Position numbers and translations under genes: made by a program. DNA of 64,000 nucleotides from Prochlorococcus marinus XMU1404 (lineage in GTDB: Bacteria; Cyanobacteriota; Cyanobacteriia; PCC-6307; Cyanobiaceae), in assembly GCF_017696175.1 (NCBI RefSeq), contig NZ_JAAORE010000001.1, positions 248,001-312,000 of the forward strand, written 5' to 3'. Positions within the stretch are counted from its first letter, which is position 1; each line of letters opens with the position of its first letter. The notes under the pieces were generated by a model that was not told the origin of the DNA, ran no database searches, and worked only from the letters and a program-made list of their open reading frames with translations. This document shows positions 37,918 to 46,616 of this stretch, in pieces.

Positions 37918-38115
37918 ATGAGTAAATTAAAAGGACCTGATGGAAGAATTCCAGATAGACTTCCCGACGGTAGACCAGCAGTTGCATGGGAAAGAAGATG
38001 GACTGAAGGAACTCTTCCTCTATGGCTTGTTGCTACAGCAGGTGGAATTGCAGTTATCTTCGTTTTAGGAATCTTCTTCTATGGCTCGTACCAAGGAGTT
38101 GGAGCTGGAGGCTAA
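37918..38115 (+). CDS. psbJ: Photosystem II reaction centre protein J
   Basis: A 65-residue single-span PSII subunit. The N-terminal polar part carries [17 protein letters not shown], then one helix ([22 protein letters not shown]) and the family end SYQGVGAGG. The head is longer than in plastid PsbJ (about 40 residues), as is usual in marine picocyanobacteria. PsbJ takes part in PSII electron transfer and assembly. Last gene of the psbEFLJ operon. No good terminator is visible in the 44 bases before the convergent mtnP end. Confidence 0.96.
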   Translation: MSKLKGPDGRIPDRLPDGRPAVAWERRWTEGTLPLWLVATAGGIAVIFVLGIFFYGSYQGVGAGG

Positions 38116-38159
38116 CAAAATCATTACCTTGGCCTCATAATCACTTAAATCTAACAAGT

Positions 38160-39053
38160 CTAATAAGAATCAGTAAATATCTTTAGTTTCTCTTTTGTGA
38201 AACTGGGGATATTTTCTTTTTGGGTTATCAATCCATCTTTTAATGAAAAATGAGATTTACTTTTTGGCCTTTCTTTTTCAATTAATTTAGCTACTTCGAA
38301 GATTATTTTATTAGCTACTTCAGTATTCGATCTAAGATTATCTAAAACCATCTCTACAGAAACTTCTTGATGCGTTTGATGCCAGCAATCATAATCAGTA
38401 ACCATAGACAATGAGGAGTAAGCTATCTCAGCCTCTTTAGCTAATCTTGCTTCTGTATGGTTCGTCATTCCTATTATTGAACATCCCCAACTTCTATATA
38501 AATTAGATTCTGCTCTAGTTGAGAAAGCGGGTCCTTCCATTGCTAGATAGGTACCCCCTCTATGTAATTGTCTACCACCAGGAATATTTTTTTCTCCGAT
38601 TTCACTTAATATACGAGATAAATTTGTGCAGAAGGGATCTCCCATCGTTACGTGTGCTACAGCCCCCTCGTTAAAGAATGTTGCTGGTCTATTTTTTGTC
38701 CGGTCTATAAATTGATCTGGCACCACTATATCAAGTGGCCTTATTTGTTCTTGTAATGAACCAACTGCTGATGGAGCAATAATCCATCTTACTCCTATTG
38801 ACCTTAGAGCCCAAATATTAGCTTTGTAGGGGATTTCAGTAGGATTTAGTCTATGTGTTCTGCCATGTCTAGGAATGAATGCTATCTCTAGATTTCCAAG
38901 ATTATATACTCTTATTGAATCAGAAGGTTTACCATAGGGAGTATTGATTTCAATTTCTCTTAAGTATTCCATCTGATCCATTGAATAAAATCCACTCCCA
39001 CCAATTATTCCTAATCTTGATTTTTCAATTGGTAATAAATGTTCTTTATTCAT
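38160..39053 (-). CDS. mtnP: S-methyl-5'-thioadenosine phosphorylase
   Basis: Splits methylthioadenosine, a by-product of polyamine and related synthesis, into adenine and methylthioribose 1-phosphate. At 297 residues it has the family length. Motifs: LGIIGGSGFYSM near residue 14 (phosphate loop), IPRHGRTHRLNPTEIPYKANIWAL near 60-83, and AMEGPAFSTRAE plus GMTNHTEARLAKEAEIAYSS near 170-210. Start at ATG 39053; divergent from the selD fusion gene with 10 bases between starts, so the two share a very compact promoter region. Confidence 0.95.
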   Translation of the reverse strand: MNKEHLLPIEKSRLGIIGGSGFYSMDQMEYLREIEINTPYGKPSDSIRVYNLGNLEIAFIPRHGRTHRLNPTEIPYKANIWALRSIGVRWIIAPSAVGSLQEQIRPLDIVVPDQFIDRTKNRPATFFNEGAVAHVTMGDPFCTNLSRILSEIGEKNIPGGRQLHRGGTYLAMEGPAFSTRAESNLYRSWGCSIIGMTNHTEARLAKEAEIAYSSLSMVTDYDCWHQTHQEVSVEMVLDNLRSNTEVANKIIFEVAKLIEKERPKSKSHFSLKDGLITQKENIPSFTKEKLKIFTDSY

Positions 39054-39063
39054 GATGATGTAA

Positions 39064-41235
39064 ATGACTTTTAATCATCTAGTACTAATTGGAGGAGGAC
39101 ACACAAATGTTCTTTTATTGAAGAAATGGTTAATGTTTCCGAAATTAATGCCAGAAATTCCTGTTTCAATTATATCTAGGGATTCTCATTTGGTTTATTC
39201 GGCGCTATTCCCATCGGTGATTTCAAAATCAATCGCTTTAGAAGAGAGTTTAATTGATATAAAATCTTTAGCAAAAAATGCAAAAGTATCTTTTATAGAA
39301 GAAGAAGTAAAGGATATTGATTTCAATTTAAAGAAAATTGTTTTAAGTAATAGACCTTCAATTAATTATTCGAAGTTGGTGCTTAATTATGGTAGTCAAA
39401 CAATAATTCCAAAAGAATTTGAATTACTAGTTAAAAATCGAGATGCTTTTTCAATTAAACCTTTTTTAAGGGCTTATGACTCAATACTAAAAGAGGATAT
39501 TTTTGATTCAGTTAATGAACTTCCATTTGTAATTGTTGGGAGTGGCCTTGCTGCAATTGAAGTATCATATGCTTTGAGAAAAAGATGGAGAGATAGACAT
39601 TTAAAACTATTATGTGATTCAAGAAAAATTAATAATACAATTCTAAAAAGTTTACGGAATTCCAATATTGATTTAGTTGAAAAACTTAATTTTGATCATG
39701 GCAAGATTCTTTTATGTACTGGAAATACATCTCCGTTATGGGCACAAAAAAAATTATTAGATTCGGATTCTCATGGCAGAATAATCACAAATCAGAATTT
39801 GCAGATAAAAAGTTTCTCGGGAATCTTTGCTGTCGGTGATTGCGCAGTTGTAGGTTCAGCAAAAAGACCAGCATCAGGAGTTTTTGCAGTAAAAGTTGTA
39901 AATACATTAGTCCAAAATCTAAAAAAAGATATAGAAGGGAGATCATTAAAAAAGTGGTTTCCTCAAAAGATCGGATTGCAAATAGTAAATATATTTCCAA
40001 GCCATCATCCAAAGGCTTTTGCTATTTATCGCAATTTTGCTTTCGGCCCTTCTTTTCTTTTTTGGATTTTAAAATATAAGATTGATCTCAACTTTATTAA
40101 AAAGTTCAGATCAAAAAGGCTAATTATGAAAAGTAGTGAAAAAAATATTTCATTGAATGACTGCAGAGGATGTGCAGCTAAAATTCCTCAGTTTGTTTTG
40201 AATAAATCATTAATAAAATCTAATTTAAATTCTTTTGCTTCATCACCTGAAGATTCAGTTGAGATATATCAAAATGGTCAAGATATCATCTTGCAAAGTG
40301 TAGATGGATTTCCTGCTTTGGTAAGTGATCCTTGGCTTAATTCAAAAATTACTACTTTGCATGCTTTCTCAGATTTGTGGGCATGCGGAGCAAAACTTTC
40401 ATCCGCTCAGGCTTTAATTTCATTACCAAAAGTTGAAAGGGAATATCAGATTTACCTTTTTTCTCAATCCCTTCAAGGTATTAAATCAACAGTTGAGGAT
40501 CATGGAGGTGAATTACTTGGAGGCCATACTTTCGAGGCAAGAAGTTTAGTAAATAAACCTTATGCATTAGGAATAGATATTTCTTTAACAGTTCAAGGTA
40601 TTTTAAAAAATGGAGTAAAACCATGGCTTAAATCTGGAATGAATAATGGAGATATTCTCATGATGTCTAGACCTCTAGGCGTTGGGATTTACTTTGCCAG
40701 TCAAATGCAAAATATTAATATGCTAGGTAGTTCTTCTGAAATAATTAATAATTTACTAAAGAGTCAGCAATATTTGATTGATGAAATTTATCTTTTTCAA
40801 AATCAATTTAAAGAATCATTAGTCAATGCTGCGACTGATATTACTGGATATGGATTTATTGGACATCTTAAAGAGATGGTTGAATCATCTAATTTATATA
40901 GGCAAAGAAATAATCTTGAGCCAATAAAAGTTATATTGGATTTATTTGCATTTAAAGCTTATCCTGGAGTATTTGATTTAATAAGAAAAGATGTTAAGAG
41001 TACTTTCTTTGAATCTAATAAAGAAATTTTTGACAAAATTTATAAAGTAAATAAGAAAAAAAGAATAATTAATTTTTTAAACGAAAATTCATTAGATCAA
41101 GAGACTTTTAACGATAAAATATCATTACTATTAGATCCTCAAACATGTGGCCCCTTGTTGATTAGTTGCAATAGTAAATATGAAAATGTTCTAAAGGATA
41201 AATGGTACAAGGTTGGAGAAGTTGTAAAAATGTAA
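39064..41235 (+). CDS. selD: Fusion of FAD-dependent pyridine nucleotide oxidoreductase and SelD
   Basis: A 723-residue two-part protein. Residues 1-345 look like an NDH-2/sulfide-quinone reductase type flavoprotein: LVLIGGGHTNVLLLKKW at the N-terminus, FVIVGSGLAAIEVSYALRKRW near residue 157 and the FAD-closing GIFAVGDCAVVG near 255. Residues 355-723 are selenide water dikinase, which makes selenophosphate: the catalytic block RGCAAKIPQFVL near residue 368 retains one cysteine and the lysine, with DGFPALVSDPW, LLGGHTFEA and TDITGYGFIGHL later. In E. coli the block is GCGCK; here the second cysteine is alanine. The fusion is known in some bacteria. The physiological use of the flavoprotein half is unknown. 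Confidence 0.92.
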   Translation: MTFNHLVLIGGGHTNVLLLKKWLMFPKLMPEIPVSIISRDSHLVYSALFPSVISKSIALEESLIDIKSLAKNAKVSFIEEEVKDIDFNLKKIVLSNRPSINYSKLVLNYGSQTIIPKEFELLVKNRDAFSIKPFLRAYDSILKEDIFDSVNELPFVIVGSGLAAIEVSYALRKRWRDRHLKLLCDSRKINNTILKSLRNSNIDLVEKLNFDHGKILLCTGNTSPLWAQKKLLDSDSHGRIITNQNLQIKSFSGIFAVGDCAVVGSAKRPASGVFAVKVVNTLVQNLKKDIEGRSLKKWFPQKIGLQIVNIFPSHHPKAFAIYRNFAFGPSFLFWILKYKIDLNFIKKFRSKRLIMKSSEKNISLNDCRGCAAKIPQFVLNKSLIKSNLNSFASSPEDSVEIYQNGQDIILQSVDGFPALVSDPWLNSKITTLHAFSDLWACGAKLSSAQALISLPKVEREYQIYLFSQSLQGIKSTVEDHGGELLGGHTFEARSLVNKPYALGIDISLTVQGILKNGVKPWLKSGMNNGDILMMSRPLGVGIYFASQMQNINMLGSSSEIINNLLKSQQYLIDEIYLFQNQFKESLVNAATDITGYGFIGHLKEMVESSNLYRQRNNLEPIKVILDLFAFKAYPGVFDLIRKDVKSTFFESNKEIFDKIYKVNKKKRIINFLNENSLDQETFNDKISLLLDPQTCGPLLISCNSKYENVLKDKWYKVGEVVKM

Positions 41236-42483
41236 TTAAGTTCTATTTAATTTGTCAATTTCCAAATATCTTAATCTTTTGATTTCTTTTCCCATCTCCT
41301 TCCCTTGATCCCATCCTTCTTTTTTTAATGTTTCTCCATCTTTTTTTGATTTTATGAATTTGTAAATAAATAACCACTTAAACAATTTACGCCAGTAAGG
41401 TCCTCCATCACAAATTAATAATTTGACTGTCTCATCATTAAGGTTTCTATTCTCAATAAATTCTGCCCAACTTGAAGGAGAAAAGTTATTGAAATTTTTT
41501 TGGTTTGTTTTTAATATCTTTTTGATATTTAAATAATCTTCTAATATTTTTATCTCACTTTTATTTACTAAAAATCTTTGACATGCTGTTTCTAAATCTT
41601 CTGAATCTTTTAATAAGTAAAGCATATGATTTCCCTTTAACTTCTTAATCCAATTTAGTCCTCTTAAAAACCTTTTATCGACTTTAATATTTTCATTTAA
41701 GATTGAGATAACTTCCCATTTATGAATTATCGAAATTACATTAGTCAAATTATCGTGTTTGCATATTTCAGCTAGTTCCATCCTTATCCGTATGCCTAGT
41801 GCAGGAGGGTAAATCATTGTCTGATTAGTCTCTGAACTTTTCCATGGCCATTGTCTAACTGTTTTTTGAGATTGTTTGAGAGAATTATTTGAAATATTGA
41901 AACCTAACCTTGAAGCATATTTTGCACATCTAATTAATCTACTTGGATCATCTGAAATACTATTGCTGTGAAGTAAGTTCAATCTTTTACTTTTTATATC
42001 AGATATTCCTCCATAAAGATCATAGATTTTCCTTGTCGAGACCTCGAAGGCTATAGAATTTATAGTGAAATCTCTCCTCTTAAGATCCTCCTCAATAGTA
42101 CTTTTATTTACTGTGGGATTTAAGCCTGGGGAAGGATAAATTTCTTTTCTTGCAGAAGCAATATCAATTTTATAGTCATTAATATTTATTTCTACAGTGT
42201 TGTATAAATTAAATTCCTTGATTAAACATAAATCTACATTTACAATATTTTTTTTTATAAATTTTGCCAGAGAAATAGAGGAGCCTTCAATAACAAGATC
42301 AATATCTACAGGTTTAGAAAAAGATTTTTTATGGAATTTACTAATTAATAAATCTCTTAAATAACCGCCAACAAAAGCAACTTTAGTTTTGTTATTAGAT
42401 TCTATGTATTTAGCAATTAGGTTATATAGATTAAAAGGAGTTTTAATTAATTCCCCTTGAATGTAATCAGAGATATCGTTCAT
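41236..42483 (-). CDS. cca: CCA tRNA nucleotidyltransferase / poly(A) polymerase family
   Basis: A 415-residue class II nucleotidyltransferase. The N-terminal motif VAFVGGYLRDLLI is followed by the metal-binding DIDLVIEG near residue 62. The RRDFTINSIAFEVS and DPSRLIRCAKYASRLGF motifs are at about residues 135 and 180. It either adds CCA to tRNA 3' ends or polyadenylates RNA; the need for CCA addition is clear, because none of the four tRNA genes in this window encodes CCA. It follows the helicase gene by five bases on the same strand. Confidence 0.92.
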   Translation of the reverse strand: MNDISDYIQGELIKTPFNLYNLIAKYIESNNKTKVAFVGGYLRDLLISKFHKKSFSKPVDIDLVIEGSSISLAKFIKKNIVNVDLCLIKEFNLYNTVEININDYKIDIASARKEIYPSPGLNPTVNKSTIEEDLKRRDFTINSIAFEVSTRKIYDLYGGISDIKSKRLNLLHSNSISDDPSRLIRCAKYASRLGFNISNNSLKQSQKTVRQWPWKSSETNQTMIYPPALGIRIRMELAEICKHDNLTNVISIIHKWEVISILNENIKVDKRFLRGLNWIKKLKGNHMLYLLKDSEDLETACQRFLVNKSEIKILEDYLNIKKILKTNQKNFNNFSPSSWAEFIENRNLNDETVKLLICDGGPYWRKLFKWLFIYKFIKSKKDGETLKKEGWDQGKEMGKEIKRLRYLEIDKLNRT

Positions 42484-42488
42484 GAGTT

Positions 42489-44915
42489 TTAACTTACATA
42501 ACGAATTGGAGCTAATCTGGGATCTAGAATTTTACTTCCTTTATCACCAAATTTTACTGCTAAAGATATTTTTTCCCCACTCCCAAAAATATGTATGATT
42601 TCACCTTTCCCAAATTTTGAGTGAATTAGCTTATCTCCAACTATCCAGCTTTTTCCTTTACTGGGCCCTGAATATAATTTCCTCACTCCATTTATTGGTT
42701 GGTTAACAAATTCATTTGGATTGTTTCGATCCACTCTAGTTAAACGATCAAGATGCCAATCTCTTCTAATTGAAGCACCACCAGTTTGTGGTAATTCGCC
42801 ATCCATTAAATCTTCAGGTATTTCTGAAAGAAATATTGAAGGAATTGTTGCTTCACGCATTCCACCCCATAATCTTCTTTCCCTGGCATGACTTAAGAAA
42901 ACTCTTTCTTTAGCTCTAGTAATACCTACATAGCATAATCTTCTTTCCTCTTCAAGAAGTGAGGGAGTATCAATTGATCTATGGCTTGGGAAGAGACCTT
43001 GTTCTAGCCCAGTGATAAAAACATTTTGAAATTCTAAACCTTTACTATTGTGCAGAGTCATGAGAGTTACAGAGTTGGGATTATTTTTCTTCGTATCATT
43101 ATCAGTTGTTAAGGCTGCTGTAGAAAGAAATCCCTCTACATCTCCACTTTCTGTTTCTTCTTCATATTGAGTAGCTGCATTAATTAGTTCTTGTAAGTTA
43201 TTTCTTCTATCTTCAGATTCTTCAGTCCCGCTAGAGAGTAAGTCACTCAAATAACCACTTTTTTCTAATATAAGTTGAAGTAGTTGAGCAGGACCTGAAT
43301 TTTCTAAGTAACACAGTAGATCATTCATAACTTCGGTAAATTTATTAATTCCTTTTGATGATCGGCCTATTGTTTCTTCAAGACTTTGCTTATCATTAAG
43401 AACCTCCCATAATGGGATATTTAACCTATTAGATAGTTCATTAAGTTTTTGAATAGTAGTCTTACCAATCCCTCTTCTAGGAACATTTATGATTCGTAAA
43501 AGACTAACGTTATCTGAAGAATTAACCAGAACTTTCAAATATGCTATTGCATCTTTAATTTCTCTTCTATCATAAAAACGCAATCCTCCGAAAATTGTAT
43601 AAGGAATGCGCCACCTCACAAGAGATTCTTCTAATACTCTTGACTGAGCTCTGGTTCGATATAATATTGCAAAATTTTTCCATATTGGTTTCTGATTTTT
43701 ATTGTTTAGTGATTTAATTTTATTTGTAATTGCTTCTGCCTCGGAAATTTCATCATCACAGCTTAGTAATGTTAAAAGTTCCCCTTTTTCTTTAGTAGCC
43801 TTTAAAACTTTGTCAATTCTTTCAGAGTTGTTTTCAATTAGTGAGTTTGCAGCATCAAGGATATTAGAAGATGACCTATAATTTTCTTCTAATTTAATTA
43901 AAGATGATTTTTTATCGTCGTTGAAAGAAGTTTTAAAATCTTCTTGAAAACCAATTAGAATTCTGAAATCAGCTGCTCTGAAACTATAAATACTTTGATC
44001 AGCATCCCCAACTACAAAAATTGAGCGATCTTCCCAATCAAAGAATTTTTTTGGTTCAGTATTTCCGGCCGTAATTAATTTTATAAGTTCATATTGTGTT
44101 CTATTTGTATCTTGATATTCGTCAACTAAAATATGTTTAAATCTTTTGTGCCAGTAATCTCTGACTATATCATTTTGCCTCAATAAGAAAACAGGTAAAA
44201 GTAGAAGATCATCAAAGTCTAAAGAATTATTTTTTGAGAGTGAAATTCTATATCTCTTGTAGGCTTCTGCAACTGTTTTATCAAAATTATTATCTGCTTT
44301 TTCTAAAAGATCATTAGAAGTTAAACATTGATTTTTAGCATTACTTATTAATCTTTTAATCTTTTTGGGATCATATCTTTTCGGGTCAAGATTCATATCT
44401 TGACTGATAATTTCTTTTACTAATGTTTGCGAATCTGTTTCATCGTAAATTGAAAATTGCTTTGTCCAGGTTAAGCCTTCTGGATCAGTATATTTTTCAA
44501 TATCGTATCTCAGAAGTCTTGAAAATAAAGAATGGAAAGTACCTATCCAAAGGTTCTGAAGCCTCTCTTGGTGAACGTTTGTTCTTAATTGATTTTGATC
44601 AATTTCTTTGAGAGTTGTCCAAGGCTGACCAAATTGATTAAAAGCTAATTCTTGGGCTAGAAGAACCTCTAATCTTGCTTTCATTTCTTTAGCAGCTTTG
44701 TTAGTAAAAGTGACTGCGAGGATGTTATAGGGATCTATAGAATTATTTTCAATAAGATTTGCAATTCTGTGCGTAAGAGCCTTAGTTTTTCCGCTACCAG
44801 CACCTGCTACAACTAATAGTGGCCCATAAACATGTCTTACTGCTTGAAGTTGCTCATTATTTAAAGATTGAAAAAGAAAATTGTTGGTTTGAGGCACTTT
44901 TGGATGGGTTTTCAA
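42489..44915 (-). CDS. UvrD/PcrA family DNA helicase
   Basis: An 808-residue superfamily 1A 3'-5' helicase. Motifs in order: Walker A VVAGAGSGKTKALTHR near residue 36, motif Ia TFTNKAAKEMKARL, Walker B DEYQDTNRTQYEL near 267, motif III GDADQSIYSFRAADF, motif IV ENYRSSSNIL, motif V VTLMTLHNSKGLEFQ near 615, and motif VI EERRLCYVGITRAKERVF near 655. All are intact. The C-terminal tail (KSWIVGDKLIHSKFGKGEI) is the PcrA-type RNA polymerase-binding Tudor-like fold. It acts in nucleotide excision repair and removal of replication obstacles. Start at ATG 44915. Confidence 0.96.
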   Translation of the reverse strand: MKTHPKVPQTNNFLFQSLNNEQLQAVRHVYGPLLVVAGAGSGKTKALTHRIANLIENNSIDPYNILAVTFTNKAAKEMKARLEVLLAQELAFNQFGQPWTTLKEIDQNQLRTNVHQERLQNLWIGTFHSLFSRLLRYDIEKYTDPEGLTWTKQFSIYDETDSQTLVKEIISQDMNLDPKRYDPKKIKRLISNAKNQCLTSNDLLEKADNNFDKTVAEAYKRYRISLSKNNSLDFDDLLLLPVFLLRQNDIVRDYWHKRFKHILVDEYQDTNRTQYELIKLITAGNTEPKKFFDWEDRSIFVVGDADQSIYSFRAADFRILIGFQEDFKTSFNDDKKSSLIKLEENYRSSSNILDAANSLIENNSERIDKVLKATKEKGELLTLLSCDDEISEAEAITNKIKSLNNKNQKPIWKNFAILYRTRAQSRVLEESLVRWRIPYTIFGGLRFYDRREIKDAIAYLKVLVNSSDNVSLLRIINVPRRGIGKTTIQKLNELSNRLNIPLWEVLNDKQSLEETIGRSSKGINKFTEVMNDLLCYLENSGPAQLLQLILEKSGYLSDLLSSGTEESEDRRNNLQELINAATQYEEETESGDVEGFLSTAALTTDNDTKKNNPNSVTLMTLHNSKGLEFQNVFITGLEQGLFPSHRSIDTPSLLEEERRLCYVGITRAKERVFLSHARERRLWGGMREATIPSIFLSEIPEDLMDGELPQTGGASIRRDWHLDRLTRVDRNNPNEFVNQPINGVRKLYSGPSKGKSWIVGDKLIHSKFGKGEIIHIFGSGEKISLAVKFGDKGSKILDPRLAPIRYVS

Positions 44916-44918
44916 AAA

Positions 44919-45149
44919 TCAGACTTTGCTATGAGGTTCAGATTCGGTTTCAAGGTCTTCTAACGCTTTTTTTAAATTTATGAGTTCATTGTTATTATCA
45001 ATTATTTCTTCAAATTTATTTTGAGGCATCCTTAATTTCATACTTCGGTTAAGAATTTCTTTTTCCAATCTCTTTTTATATGAGGAGATAAGTTTCTTTG
45101 ATAATTTTAAATCCTGTTGATCCAAAACTTTAGTTAAAAGTAGTTTCAT
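44919..45149 (-). CDS. Small charged helical protein, function unknown
   Basis: A 76-residue protein rich in lysine, glutamate and leucine with no membrane segment or cysteine. The pattern LSKKLISSYKKRLEKEIL and NLKKALEDLETE suggests a pair of helices or a coiled coil. It is placed three bases upstream of the helicase gene on the same strand, which suggests co-transcription or translational coupling. It might be a helicase partner, but that is inference from position only. I do not recognise the family. Confidence 0.6.
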   Translation of the reverse strand: MKLLLTKVLDQQDLKLSKKLISSYKKRLEKEILNRSMKLRMPQNKFEEIIDNNNELINLKKALEDLETESEPHSKV

Positions 45150-45303
45150 ATTAGCGGAAAAAAAATTTTTATTTGAATTATTTCAACTATCACTTTGGAA
45201 TGAAGTTATTAATTAAGAAGCGTTGCGTTAATTTTAAAATTTTATTTTTTTTACTTGCTTTGTACTATTCTGAGATTCAATCTTTAATTTTTTTAATTTA
45301 ATA

Positions 45304-45816
45304 ATGTCAGTTTTAAAGAATAATCCACTATTTTCCACTGATAAGAAATTAAATGAATTAAGCAATATAAAAGATTTCATTAATAGTGCAAACTCAAGAT
45401 TAGATGCAATATGCTCAATTACCAATAATTCACATGCAATTGCAGCAGACGCTGTAACAGCAATGATTTGCGAAAATCAAGATTCAGTTAATTCAAAAAT
45501 ATCTTTAAATACAACTAACAAGATGTCCGTTTGTTTAAGAGATGGAGAAATAATCCTCAGGATTGTTGCTTATCTTTTAATTTCTAATGACGAATCAGTT
45601 TTAGAAAAAAGTTGTTTGAGGGATCTTAAAAATACTTATTTTGCTCTTGGGGTACCTTTAAGAAATGCAAGAAGGGTTATTGAATTAATGCGAGATTCAA
45701 CAATCTCTGATTTAAATTCTACAGTTAATAATATGAAGGGAAACACAGGCTTCCTTCCTGATTTAATTTCTGATACAGAGCTTCAATTTGAAAGAATAAT
45801 TAATCTTTTAAACTAG
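45304..45816 (+). CDS. ppeB: Phycoerythrin beta chain, degenerate (PpeB)
   Basis: A 170-residue phycobiliprotein beta subunit. Helical stretches and a central [20 protein letters not shown] block match the phycoerythrin beta family, where the cysteine in [10 protein letters not shown] carries the central bilin. An [12 protein letters not shown] block lies near residue 50. Relative to full phycoerythrin beta chains the sequence is shortened and drifted, with few other candidate bilin cysteines. High-light Prochlorococcus strains keep such a single beta gene without an alpha partner; its use is thought to be sensory or vestigial rather than light harvesting. It is convergent with cpeS and overlaps its end by 17 bases. 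Confidence 0.93.
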   Translation: MSVLKNNPLFSTDKKLNELSNIKDFINSANSRLDAICSITNNSHAIAADAVTAMICENQDSVNSKISLNTTNKMSVCLRDGEIILRIVAYLLISNDESVLEKSCLRDLKNTYFALGVPLRNARRVIELMRDSTISDLNSTVNNMKGNTGFLPDLISDTELQFERIINLLN

Positions 45817-46351
45817 CTAAATTTCTTATTTCAGAAGTATGGGAAGTCTGTATTACTGAGTTATTCCCAAGATTTCTTATAGTAGAAAATCTGGATCTTA
45901 CGTGAGCGGATAAAAAGGAAATTTTTTCTTCAGAAACTGTTGACTTGTAAAAAGTTTTAATATGTAAATTATTCTGTTCGTCAACGAAATAATTCGATGA
46001 TGAAATAAAAGATTCCGTATAACCTTTATTTCGTAAAACAATTCCTGAATTTTCATCCTTGGGTAAAAATATCAAAACTGTTTCATCTCCCTCACTCAAA
46101 TCATCATCATCCCAATCACTAATAGCTTGCCATTTTATAGAAATGGCTATGCTTTCTAATTTTGTACTATATTGGTAATTTTTAAAAATTTCAATAACTT
46201 TTTTATTTTTAGAGTTGATATGTTTTATATATATTTTACTTGTTGAGTTTTCAAATTCCTGAAAAGCTAAAGTATGAGAGCTTCTTATCGATTTCCACTC
46301 TCCTAAACTTTTATCGATAAATTGATTAATTGTTGTTAGATTCTTCGTCAA
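45800..46351 (-). CDS. cpeS: CpeS/CpcS-type phycobiliprotein lyase
   Basis: A 183-residue member of the CpcS/CpeS lyase family (DUF1001), lipocalin-like beta-barrel proteins that attach bilins to the central cysteine of phycobiliproteins. The N-terminal block [20 protein letters not shown] and the ISDWDDDD region fit the family. The neighbour is the degenerate phycoerythrin beta gene, its presumed substrate. The start is TTG 46351; no early ATG exists. This start lies inside the 3' end of the upstream 59-residue gene (26-base overlap), which suggests translational coupling. Confidence 0.92.
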   Translation of the reverse strand: MTKNLTTINQFIDKSLGEWKSIRSSHTLAFQEFENSTSKIYIKHINSKNKKVIEIFKNYQYSTKLESIAISIKWQAISDWDDDDLSEGDETVLIFLPKDENSGIVLRNKGYTESFISSSNYFVDEQNNLHIKTFYKSTVSEEKISFLSAHVRSRFSTIRNLGNNSVIQTSHTSEIRNLASLKD

Positions 46352-46505
46352 GTTTATCTTCTGCTGAATGATTTTCTGCTTTTTGAATCATTCTTACCAT
46401 TGAATCCACCATTAATCTCTTCGCAGAAGTTACTTTTAATCCAGAAGGAGTGGTTGATATTTGTTCTCCAGGGCGATCATATGAAGTTGGTCTAAATGGA
46501 GTCAT
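46326..46505 (-). CDS. 59-residue protein upstream of and overlapping cpeS, unknown
   Basis: Read directly from the DNA: an ATG at 46505 opens a 60-codon frame ending with TAA at 46326-46328. The protein begins [20 protein letters not shown] and continues with [20 protein letters not shown]; the tail is acidic and asparagine-rich. It is soluble, with no cysteine. The frame overlaps the start of cpeS by 26 bases, on the same strand, and would be first in a two-gene operon. Nothing else occupies 46352-46505. I do not recognise the family with certainty; a link to phycoerythrin metabolism is inferred from position. Confidence 0.65.
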   Translation of the reverse strand: MTPFRPTSYDRPGEQISTTPSGLKVTSAKRLMVDSMVRMIQKAENHSAEDKLDEESNNN

Positions 46506-46616
46506 CTAATAACTTTAAAAATCAGTCGTTTTACATTCTTGCATGAATTCTTATTTATATAGTTAATGTTTGCAAAAATGTTATATCTTGTCTTTATGAT
46601 TGGTAAATGCTTATTT

